Positions 1 to 6,832 of a stretch of DNA of 11,210 nt are shown here, one piece after another. The stretch's first letter is position 1. Each line of letters starts with the position of its first letter. The stretch comes from Anaerolineales bacterium UBA2200 (lineage in GTDB: Bacteria > Chloroflexota > Anaerolineae > UBA2200): NCBI GenBank assembly GCA_002327925.1, contig DCVA01000029.1, positions 1 through 11,210 of the forward strand, written 5' to 3'. The notes below the pieces were generated by a model. That model worked only from the letters and a program-made list of their open reading frames with translations. It was not told where the DNA came from and searched no databases. Made by a program: the position numbers and the translations under genes.

Positions 1-26
1 TCCAGATTTCAACTGTGCCTAACAGA

Positions 27-36
27 GACAATTGTC
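27..36. promoter_or_regulatory. Perfect 10-bp palindrome upstream of the M28 promoter
   Basis: GACAATTGTC is a perfect 10-bp palindrome lying about 28 bp upstream of the predicted -35 box of the peptidase gene. Its position would suit an upstream activator or repressor site. The arms are short and no family-specific consensus is recognised, so chance is a real alternative. Confidence 0.2.
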
Positions 37-51
37 ACATTTCGGCCGGAT

Positions 52-69
52 GGTCAACAGGTCTTGACC
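52..69. promoter_or_regulatory. Candidate operator: inverted repeat over the -35 box of the M28 gene
   Basis: GGTCAA (52-57), a 6-nt spacer and TTGACC (64-69) form a perfect inverted repeat. The right arm is the predicted -35 hexamer itself. A dimeric repressor bound here would block sigma access. The cognate regulator is not in the window, and the overlap with a consensus -35 makes one arm partly explained by promoter function alone. Confidence 0.3.
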
Positions 70-91
70 CGGACTCGAGAGAAGCTAAAAT
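64..91 (+). promoter_or_regulatory. Sigma70-type promoter for the M28 peptidase
   Basis: TTGACC (64-69) and TAAAAT (86-91) are separated by 16 bp, each one mismatch from consensus. Transcription would begin near position 98, giving a leader of about 23 nt before the ATG at 121. An AGAGG ribosome binding site (111-115) lies 5 nt before that ATG. This supports 121 as the true start. Confidence 0.6.
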
Positions 92-120
92 GAGCCAACC
101 CTGGACAGAAAGAGGCGACT

Positions 121-2085
121 ATGCGCTGGCTGGGAATACTGACCACTACCCTGCTCCTGATCGCGTTGCTGGTAACGCTGGCCAGTGCGCAGGTGCCAAG
201 GCGACTGATCTCCATGTCATTCTCCGGGTGGGAGGAGCTCCAGGAACTAGCAGCGTCCGGCGTGCGGATTCTCAATTACCAGGGGCAGGTACTGGCCGCA
301 CTTGCCACGGACGAGCAGGTCGAACGGTTGCTCAGTGCCGGTCGGGAGGTGCGAGTGCTTGATGCCGAGCCGGACCCGGACCGCTACTACCTGGCCTACG
401 TGCCGGATGGGGATGCGCCGATTGCGCTCGCTGAGCTAGATGGCAGGTATCCGTACAGCCACGGGGTGTACATCGTTCGAGCCCTGCCGTGGCAGGTGGA
501 GGGCCTGCTGGCACAGGGAGTGGCACTGGTCAAACTGCCGCGTTCCGTGCAGCTGGGAGGAGCACAATCGCAAGGGATCTTCCCAAACCTGGACTACAGT
601 CCCGGTATTCAGGCCATGGTGGACGTTGTCTCGCCAACCCTGTTGGTCGGCCAGGTGTGCAAGCTCCAGGACGATGACAGCCAGGCCTACTGCAACTCGT
701 TGGGCACGCGCTACTCTTTCGCAACTGCCGGCCTGAACGAAGCGGCGGCGTACGCGCGCGACACGTTCTCCAGCTATGGGCTGAGCGTGAGCTATGATCC
801 GTTTTCGTTCAACGGCTACCCGATGAATAACGTCGTGGCCGAATTGGCCGGGGCTGGCCCCAACGGTAATCACGTCTTGATTCTCTGCGCACACTACGAC
901 TCGACGTCGCGCGATCCCTATGCTGCCGCACCCGGGGCAGATGACAATGCCAGTGGATCAGCAGCCGTGCTGGAAGCAGCGCGCATCCTGAGCCAGCACC
1001 GCTTTGATCGTACGATTCGCTTCGTCCTGTTCGCCGGAGAAGAGCAGGGATTGATCGGCAGCGCTCACTACGCCAGTCTTGCGGCTGAACGAGGTGACCT
1101 GATTGACGGAGTGGTCAATCTGGACATGATCGGCTACGAGACAGTTCCCCCCGAAGATCACATCGTGGAAGTACATGCAGGTCTGGACCCGGCGTCGAGT
1201 GCCCTGGCGGATGCGCTGATCTCCAATATCAGTGAGTACGGTCTCCAACTTGCGCCCGAGAAGCTCACCACAGGGGCTACCAATCGCAGCGACCACGCGT
1301 CGTTCTGGAACGAGGGATACCCGGCTATTCTGGGCATCGAGGACATGAACGACTTTAATCCGTTCTACCATTCGACCAACGATACGCTGTCCAATATGCA
1401 GACGTCCATGATGGTGGAGTACACGCGGGCATGCGTCGCGACGATCGCCGAGCTGGCGGGTGAGTGGACGGATCAGAGTCCCACTGCCACTGCCACCCGG
1501 ACCGCCACGGCAACCTTGACGCCGACAAGACCGCTGGTTGAGACGACTGTGACTCTGCAGGGCGGCAGTGAGGACACATATCTGTACCAGTATGCGGCGA
1601 CATCGAACTATTGTCTGGAGCCTCTGATCAGTGTGGGGTACAAACAGCAGAACGCAGGGCTGGTTCGGTTTGATGTATCGTCGATAGAGGCCGATGTTAC
1701 GGTGGTAGAGGCGACGCTGCAGCTATATGTAGCAGGTTGGGGTGGGGCGGACATCACGGTTGGCGCATACGGGATCACGCGGACTGTGAGGGTGTGTGAG
1801 GCGACGTGGGGAGAGGCGCAGGCTGGAGAGAGCTGGGGTCTGGGTGGGGCGAATGATGGGAAGACGGACCGCAGGTCTGCAGCGGAGAGCACAGTAACGA
1901 CATCCGGGCCGTTAAAGTGGTACAGTTTTGACGTATCGGATCTGGTACAGGGCTGGGTGAGCGGGGAGCTGGAGAACAACGGGGTGCTCTTGCGCGCTGC
2001 GTACTCGATGGGGTCGTTTCGCTTTGCCAGTGCGGAGAATGGCAACGCAGGTCTGCGTCCCAGATTGATCATCACCTATCATTAG
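121..2085 (+). CDS. Secreted M28-family zinc aminopeptidase with C-terminal DNRLRE-like module
   Basis: This is an exported metallopeptidase of family M28, predicted to release amino acids or cleave peptides outside the cytoplasmic membrane using two zinc ions. Residues 1-23 form a signal peptide ending in Ala-Ser-Ala before Gln24. Residues 24-145 are an unrecognised region that looks internally duplicated (QVERLL at 66-71 and QVEGLL at 125-130). The peptidase domain, about 150-448, has all five expected metal ligands: His258 (in HYD, with Asp260), Asp274 (in GADDNASG), Glu308 (in GEEQGL, with Glu307 as probable general base), Asp335 (in NLDMIGYE) and His417 (in FYHSTND). A Thr/Ala/Pro-rich linker (450-473) leads to a beta-rich module (474-654) resembling DNRLRE domains, which are found on secreted enzymes and may aid surface or polymer binding. 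The start is supported by the signal peptide and an AGAGG site 5 nt upstream. The stop overlaps that of the convergent RqcH gene. Substrate is not predictable from sequence. Confidence 0.9.
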   Translation: MRWLGILTTTLLLIALLVTLASAQVPRRLISMSFSGWEELQELAASGVRILNYQGQVLAALATDEQVERLLSAGREVRVLDAEPDPDRYYLAYVPDGDAPIALAELDGRYPYSHGVYIVRALPWQVEGLLAQGVALVKLPRSVQLGGAQSQGIFPNLDYSPGIQAMVDVVSPTLLVGQVCKLQDDDSQAYCNSLGTRYSFATAGLNEAAAYARDTFSSYGLSVSYDPFSFNGYPMNNVVAELAGAGPNGNHVLILCAHYDSTSRDPYAAAPGADDNASGSAAVLEAARILSQHRFDRTIRFVLFAGEEQGLIGSAHYASLAAERGDLIDGVVNLDMIGYETVPPEDHIVEVHAGLDPASSALADALISNISEYGLQLAPEKLTTGATNRSDHASFWNEGYPAILGIEDMNDFNPFYHSTNDTLSNMQTSMMVEYTRACVATIAELAGEWTDQSPTATATRTATATLTPTRPLVETTVTLQGGSEDTYLYQYAATSNYCLEPLISVGYKQQNAGLVRFDVSSIEADVTVVEATLQLYVAGWGGADITVGAYGITRTVRVCEATWGEAQAGESWGLGGANDGKTDRRSAAESTVTTSGPLKWYSFDVSDLVQGWVSGELENNGVLLRAAYSMGSFRFASAENGNAGLRPRLIITYH

Positions 2086-3821
2086 CTCTCGGCCCCGGCT
2101 TCTGGCCGCACGACGATCGTATCGTAGTGCCCGAGGATTACCTGCCTGGGTTTACCGCCTCTGGAGCGATGTACATTCTGCCGCAGAGTGTAGGCAACGC
2201 GGACCGAAGGATCTTCTCTGACTGCTGAATGCCTGGCGGCCAGTTGGGCGGCCTGCAGCAGCGTACGCTGGGGAACAGGATGACCCTCGGTGCGAATGAG
2301 CACGTGGGCCCCGGGAACGCCCTCCGCGTGAAGCCACACATCACGCCCAGTCCCAATCCGGAAGGTGACCTCCTCATTCTGGCGGCTGTTGCGCCCCACC
2401 CAGATGACCAGACCATCGTCTGATTCGACGCGCAGAGGTGACGCGGCGACCGGACGGGCTCGGGCAGGTTTGGGTATGTGTCCTGTGGCAGCCAGAGCAC
2501 TCTCGATTGCCGCGATACCCGGGTGATGCTGCGCCAGAGCGAGATCGGTGGAAAGCTGGTCGAGGTAGTTCAGCTCTTCATCTACTTCGGCAGCCAGGCC
2601 TGGCACCTCAGCAGAGGCGCTTCGGGCTTTCTCGTAGCGCCGGAAATACTCCTGCGCGTTCTGGGTGGGCGACAGGTTCGGGTCCATGGCTATGCGTATC
2701 ACCGGTTCGCCCTCGCCGAGGGTGAGGGTTACTTCCGTCTGGCGAGGCGAGATTTGATGGGCGAAAGCAAACAAAAGCTTCCCCTTGAGGCGCAGGTCAT
2801 CGACGGCTCCAGCCGAAGGCGAAGAACGCTGCAGGGCCTGCCGCTTGCGCTCCTGGCGCTGGCGAGCATGAGCGATGAGACCCTGAACGCGGGATTTGGC
2901 GGCAGCATAGGCATCGGCGCCGGTTTGTTGCTCATAAAAGTCGGACATGGCGGCACTGATGCTCTGCCTCTGCTCTGTCACAGGGTAGTGAGTCAGAGGA
3001 TATGGGGCAAAGGCAATGACCTGTCCCTGCTCGGTAGCCACACTGGGTTGCCACTGTCTGGTCTGGGCCAGGCACTGCAGATCCACAAGTCGGTCCAGCA
3101 CCCTGCGTGAGTCAGCAGCCGGCGCAGCCACTTCCCCGGTGGCCCGATAGACCACCTCCTTCGCCATAATAGGGCTGACGCCTCTCAGGGTAGCCACAAG
3201 TCGACGCCACAGAGTGGGTTCGCCTTCTACCTGCTCCAACAACCTGGTGAGCTGCCCCGGAGTGAGATCCTGTGCCTCCGCCTTGTGTTGAGCGGGAGGA
3301 GGGGTATAGGGTTGCCCGGGCAGGACAACCCTGTAGCGGCTCTGCCGGGAGGTGACCCGGCGTTGGCACTCGAGAATGGTGCCGTCTTCCTCAACCAGCA
3401 GGATGTTGCTGAGCCGCCCCATGACTTCGACGGTCAGCGTCAGGAACCCCTCGGATCCTGCAAAGTGGAGATGCAGCACTCTCTCGCGCGGAGGCTGGCC
3501 TATGTCGGTAAACCTCGCGCCCTCTACGTTCTTGCGCAGGCGCAGGAGCAGGGGAGAGGGGGGGTCCATACCGCGGCGGAGTTTGTGAGCTGCCAGGTGG
3601 ATGCGCCCTCCCTCGCTCGGATTCGCTGAGATGAGCAGATAGCGTCGCCGGCCGCCAGGCCCTGTGGGAGTGCCGCCACCATGCGTTGCGTGTGCTGCCG
3701 TGTAGATCTCAAGACCCAGGGTCCAGCCGTCCACGGCAAGCACTTCCTGGACCCGCCCGCCAACCAGCTCAGAGCGCAGCTCGTCGGCTACAGCGGACAG
3801 AGTCAATGCGTCACAGTACAC
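2082..3821 (-). CDS. rqcH: RqcH/NFACT-family ribosome quality control protein (Rqc2 homologue)
   Basis: The protein belongs to the NFACT family, historically called fibronectin-binding protein A. Bacterial RqcH binds obstructed 50S subunits carrying peptidyl-tRNA and recruits tRNA-Ala to add C-terminal alanine tails that mark the chain for degradation. The 579-residue length fits. NFACT-N is recognisable from VGGR (20-23), the SANPS segment (65-69) and VEVMGRLSN. A helix-hairpin-helix and coiled-coil middle follows, including a DPNLSPTQNAQEYFRRYEK-type block. NFACT-R begins near residue 465 with GRNSRQNEE (from 476), then WLHAEGVPGAHV. The Asp-Arg pair of B. subtilis RqcH (Asp97-Arg98) appears here as Glu113-Arg114. 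Residues 44-59 form a Gly/Thr-rich loop that seems longer than usual. The start codon is GTG at 3821, chosen because the first residues match the family N-terminus. The upstream GalT/HIT-like gene ends 7 nt earlier, so the two are probably co-transcribed. Confidence 0.9.
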   Translation of the reverse strand: MYCDALTLSAVADELRSELVGGRVQEVLAVDGWTLGLEIYTAAHATHGGGTPTGPGGRRRYLLISANPSEGGRIHLAAHKLRRGMDPPSPLLLRLRKNVEGARFTDIGQPPRERVLHLHFAGSEGFLTLTVEVMGRLSNILLVEEDGTILECQRRVTSRQSRYRVVLPGQPYTPPPAQHKAEAQDLTPGQLTRLLEQVEGEPTLWRRLVATLRGVSPIMAKEVVYRATGEVAAPAADSRRVLDRLVDLQCLAQTRQWQPSVATEQGQVIAFAPYPLTHYPVTEQRQSISAAMSDFYEQQTGADAYAAAKSRVQGLIAHARQRQERKRQALQRSSPSAGAVDDLRLKGKLLFAFAHQISPRQTEVTLTLGEGEPVIRIAMDPNLSPTQNAQEYFRRYEKARSASAEVPGLAAEVDEELNYLDQLSTDLALAQHHPGIAAIESALAATGHIPKPARARPVAASPLRVESDDGLVIWVGRNSRQNEEVTFRIGTGRDVWLHAEGVPGAHVLIRTEGHPVPQRTLLQAAQLAARHSAVREDPSVRVAYTLRQNVHRSRGGKPRQVILGHYDTIVVRPEAGAES

Positions 3822-3828
3822 GTGGATC

Positions 3829-4920
3829 TCAAGCCGGTGCGAACGCCGGCTGTAGGGCTCTGGCCACGGCGAACGGATCGCTGCTGATCACGCTGCTGGC
3901 GTAGAGCTCCATCGCACCCATATCGGCTGTCTTGTTGTTGAGGTCGCCGCGGTCCACGATACGCACGACCATGGGAAAGTCCCGCCAGTCTTCGACCACG
4001 CTGTCGATTGGCCGCATATAGAGAGCCAGGTTGAAACTCGACACAGCCAGCTCGTGCACGTAGCAGCGCAAGACGCGATAGACGGCTTCCTTCAGGTCCT
4101 CGTCCAGGCACTTTGAGAGCAGGATAACCTCTTTCTCCTTGATCGGAGTGAGGTGGCTGAGAATGCGGGTTCTGCCCCACTGCGCTGTCAGGCCCAACGC
4201 CTCGTGAACGGCGTAGAGGTCATCAAAGTAATCTGTGGCGTGCGCAACTCGATAGAGCAGAGCGGCCCGTCGTAAGTGTTCGACTCTGGCGTAGTGTATG
4301 CCTCGACCGAGGGTCATCTGCATATGTCCGTGCAGGATGGAAGCCCCGCTCCTCCACAGGCAGTTCCAGAGCAGGAAGAAGTAGCGTGCTTCGGCATCCA
4401 AGCAATGTGCCTGTCTGGCCCACTGCAGCGCCGTGTCAAAGTAGTCGGCGACCTGTTCTGCGCTGAAGCGGAGGGGATCGTGTTCGTCGAATACCACGAT
4501 GCCGTGAAAGCCATCGCACTTGGCGACGTTGGACGCAGTGACACAGTGAGTGCCCCGCACCCGTCCGAACACGTCTTCGGGCGTCGCCTCGAGAGGTCGG
4601 CAAAAGGAATCTCCCAGCTCGTTGATCGAGTCGCGCAGAGGACCCGGGGTCGACACGGCCTCCATGGGCCGGCTGGCCCTCAGCTCGTTGAAGAGGGCTC
4701 CCTCCAGGGTGATGAGATTGGTGACCTTGACGACACGCTGCGCCTGCACGGCTTTGACCGATCCGAACTGATTGCGGATCCAGTCATGCATCGTCGCCGG
4801 CGCCTTGAGTTGCCCCACGGCGGAGTCCACGCGATAGATGCGTGCAAACCGCTCGCGTTCTGTATCAGACAGGCCCTGCACTACCTGTTCCAGAACAGAG
4901 ATGGTCCCGATTTCTGACAT
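3829..4920 (-). CDS. GalT/HIT-superfamily nucleotidyltransferase-like protein
   Basis: This 363-residue protein has no certain assignment. The clearest signal is HGHMQ at 197-201, which fits the HxHxQ active-site motif of the galactose-1-phosphate uridylyltransferase / Ap4A phosphorylase branch of the HIT superfamily. By analogy His199 would be the nucleotidylated nucleophile. An upstream segment, HGIVVFDEHDP (139-149), resembles the strand before the helix in that fold, and a Trp/Phe-rich stretch directly precedes the motif. The expected chemistry is transfer of a nucleotide monophosphate, but the substrate (sugar phosphate, dinucleoside polyphosphate or other) cannot be read from sequence. 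I chose ATG 4920 over a TTG start at 5001. It gives a normal globular N-terminus, follows purine-rich sequence (GAGGAAG at 4938-4932 and AGTGGA at 4933-4928), and leaves room for a promoter. RqcH follows after 7 nt, probably in the same transcript. Other possibilities are a DUF4922-type or uncharacterised HIT-like protein. Confidence 0.65.
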   Translation of the reverse strand: MSEIGTISVLEQVVQGLSDTERERFARIYRVDSAVGQLKAPATMHDWIRNQFGSVKAVQAQRVVKVTNLITLEGALFNELRASRPMEAVSTPGPLRDSINELGDSFCRPLEATPEDVFGRVRGTHCVTASNVAKCDGFHGIVVFDEHDPLRFSAEQVADYFDTALQWARQAHCLDAEARYFFLLWNCLWRSGASILHGHMQMTLGRGIHYARVEHLRRAALLYRVAHATDYFDDLYAVHEALGLTAQWGRTRILSHLTPIKEKEVILLSKCLDEDLKEAVYRVLRCYVHELAVSSFNLALYMRPIDSVVEDWRDFPMVVRIVDRGDLNNKTADMGAMELYASSVISSDPFAVARALQPAFAPA

Positions 4921-4972
4921 AGCAGAGTCCACTTCCTCGCTGAGATTGGCCGGCCGACTGGCCCCGGTCGCA

Positions 4973-5001
4973 ATGGTAGCACGCAGCGCGGCAAACGCCA
5001 A
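4973..5001 (-). promoter_or_regulatory. Candidate promoter for the GalT-like/rqcH operon
   Basis: Read on the minus strand, TTGGCG (5001-4996), a 17-bp spacer and TACCAT (4978-4973) form a weak sigma70-like promoter with four of six matches in each box. A TGC directly before the -10 supplies an extended -10 element. It would give a leader of roughly 45 nt to the ATG at 4920. Its use also argues against the TTG start at 5001. Confidence 0.4.
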
Positions 5002-5016
5002 AAAGCGGGGCGCTTT
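5002..5016. promoter_or_regulatory. Candidate operator between divergent promoters
   Basis: AAAGCG (5002-5007), GGG and CGCTTT (5011-5016) form a perfect 6-3-6 inverted repeat. It lies exactly between the -35 box of the leftward promoter (4996-5001) and overlaps the first two bases of the -35 box of the rightward promoter (5015-5020). One bound regulator could therefore control both directions. No regulator gene is in the window. Confidence 0.4.
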
Positions 5017-5043
5017 GACATGCCCCTATCGCTGTGCTAATAT
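5015..5043 (+). promoter_or_regulatory. Strong sigma70-type promoter for the solute-binding lipoprotein
   Basis: A perfect TTGACA (5015-5020), a 17-bp spacer and TAATAT (5038-5043) are present, with TG at 5035-5036 giving an extended -10. Transcription would start near 5050, so the leader to the ATG at 5062 is only about 12 nt and contains no clear Shine-Dalgarno sequence. Confidence 0.7.
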
Positions 5044-5061
5044 GACCGCGAGCACAATCCC

Positions 5062-6825
5062 ATGCACAGAAGTAGACCATCCCCCAATCATCGTCCTGCC
5101 GCCCTGCCATGGTTCGTGCTGGCCTTCCTTATCGGTACGATTCTTGCCTGCTCCCCGCCTCCGCCTCGAACCCGATTGACGCCTGTTCCCGCCGAGTTGA
5201 GCGCCGACCGGTCATCGGCTACAACCGGCGCCCAGGAGGCCACGGCCACCCTGCCATCAGCCGGCGGGGAGCTGGCTCCGGCACGCTATGAGGTGGCCGG
5301 AGAGCTGCACCTGGCCGTTCGTGAGACCATCCGAACGCTCAACCCGTTCGCGACCAACAACGAGAGCGAGGCGTTCGTCACGGCGATGCTGTATGACCAT
5401 CTGATGGAGTACGAGCCAGGTAACGGGTTTGTGGCCAACCTTGCCGAACGCTGGGAGATTGCCGCAGACGGCGGGCGGCTGATCATCTGGCTGGATCCGC
5501 GTGCCAGATGGCAGAGCGGAGCGGCTGTCACGGTAGACGACGTTGTTTTCACCTACCGCTTCATTCGAGAACGATCCCTGCCAGGTTGGTCTGCGGTTGC
5601 CGCAGCGGTACACAGGGTCGAGGCCATCAGTGCACGTGAGGTGCAGTTCACGCTGCTCAATCCATCGCCGGAAGTCATCCGTCGGGTGTGTGCGGAGGTT
5701 CCCATCGTACCCGCGGCGCTCTGGAGGGACCTGGAAGATCCTCTGTCCCATACGAATCTGGAACGACCGATCGGGTCTGGGCCCTTCTTCCTGGACGAGT
5801 ACATCCCCGAGGAACAGGTAGTCCTGCGCAACATGCAGGCGCACCACAGTACCCAGCCGGCCATCGCCGCGCTCGTTGTTGAGATCGTGCGGGACGAAAC
5901 GAAGGCTTTGCACAAACTGAATGAGGGTAGCCTGGACGCGCTGGGATGGGATGTGTTGCCGTCTGTGGTTGGTGATGTGCGCGATCATCCCGAGCTGTAT
6001 CCCGGCGTGCTCTGGGCCTCGGTGGCTGGCTCGGTCCAGCGTGCAGTGTTGCTCAACGTGCGTCTGCCACCGTACAATGATCCTCAGCTACGCCTGGCGC
6101 TGACGCAGGCACTGGATGCGGCCAGCATCGTCGACCAGGTCATGCTGGGTTTTGGCGAACCCTCGTCAAGCGATCCTTTTGCCCCCGCTTCGGAGTGGCA
6201 CGATGCGGCTGGCCCTTTAGTGGCTTACGACCCGCAGGCGGCAGGCACGGGACTTGACACAGCCGGTTACCTTGACGTGAACGGCGATGGCCTGCGTGAT
6301 ATGCCGGACGGCACAGCATTGCAGATCCCAATCACTGCAGCCAGCGCAGAGACCCAGCAGCGAGTCGCAGAGATGATCGTGGCCTGCTGGAAGGCGGTGG
6401 GCATCGCCTCCCGGGTTGTGCGCATCACCCCGGAAGAGATGCTGCCAACGCTCATGGGGGCTTCCTTTGAGGCGGTGCTAGCTGATCTTGCGGTCAGGGA
6501 CCCGGACGATATTTACCTCTACGTTCACAGCTCACAGGGTGACTTGAAGGGGAGCCTTGTCAGCGGCCGCAACTACGGGGGCCATGCGAGCGATACGGTG
6601 GACCGCACGGTGGAGCTACTACGTGAGGCCAGCGAACCTTCGTCGCGACTGCGCCTGCTGCGTGAGACGCAGGCGATCCTGTCGTCTGAGCTACCCTGGC
6701 TGCCGCTTTTCAGCCCTCAGGTACTGAGTCTCTACAGTGAAACACGCTTCTCCGGTTGGAGCCCGGTCTCAGGCATAGGGCTGCTGGACCGGCGAGTCAT
6801 CGCCCGTCTGGTCGCTCAAGAGTGA
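5062..6825 (+). CDS. ABC transporter solute-binding lipoprotein, SBP_bac_5 family
   Basis: This is an extracytoplasmic binding protein of the family 5 type (DppA/OppA-like), which captures peptides, nickel or oligosaccharides for an ABC importer. Residues 1-29 are a signal peptide with hydrophobic core 15-28. Cys30 after Ile-Leu-Ala is the probable lipidated residue, though Leu at -2 is atypical. Residues 31-79 are a Pro/Ala/Thr-rich tether. The domain begins near 80, with NPF at 94-96, LYDHLMEYEPG, a SGAAVTVDDVVFTY segment (the usual G-x-P/A-vTaeDV block) and a SGPFFLDEY element. A DVNGDG loop (405-410) occurs at the place where many family members carry a D-x-D-G-D-G turn. The C-terminal LPWLPLF segment is also typical. 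The 587-residue length fits. No permease or ATPase partner is nearby, so the transporter must be encoded elsewhere or lie outside the window. The strong promoter at 5015-5043 drives it. It ends 7 bp before the glgA stop on the other strand. Ligand is unknown. Confidence 0.88.
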   Translation: MHRSRPSPNHRPAALPWFVLAFLIGTILACSPPPPRTRLTPVPAELSADRSSATTGAQEATATLPSAGGELAPARYEVAGELHLAVRETIRTLNPFATNNESEAFVTAMLYDHLMEYEPGNGFVANLAERWEIAADGGRLIIWLDPRARWQSGAAVTVDDVVFTYRFIRERSLPGWSAVAAAVHRVEAISAREVQFTLLNPSPEVIRRVCAEVPIVPAALWRDLEDPLSHTNLERPIGSGPFFLDEYIPEEQVVLRNMQAHHSTQPAIAALVVEIVRDETKALHKLNEGSLDALGWDVLPSVVGDVRDHPELYPGVLWASVAGSVQRAVLLNVRLPPYNDPQLRLALTQALDAASIVDQVMLGFGEPSSSDPFAPASEWHDAAGPLVAYDPQAAGTGLDTAGYLDVNGDGLRDMPDGTALQIPITAASAETQQRVAEMIVACWKAVGIASRVVRITPEEMLPTLMGASFEAVLADLAVRDPDDIYLYVHSSQGDLKGSLVSGRNYGGHASDTVDRTVELLREASEPSSRLRLLRETQAILSSELPWLPLFSPQVLSLYSETRFSGWSPVSGIGLLDRRVIARLVAQE

Positions 6826-6832
6826 GCTGACC

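Noticed and set aside
2091..2107. GGCC...GGCC hairpin near the M28/rqcH junction as a terminator
   Set aside because: Four-base self-complementary arms with no T run. It also lies inside the rqcH coding sequence.
2478..3110. Plus-strand open frame (210 codons) opposite rqcH
   Set aside because: Antisense to the middle and NFACT-R parts of a confident gene, with no family features.
4921..5001. TTG start at 5001 for the GalT-like protein
   Set aside because: A TTG start 27 codons upstream would lie on the candidate -35 box and adds an Ala-rich segment unlikely to be part of the fold. ATG 4920 has purine-rich sequence at usable spacing.
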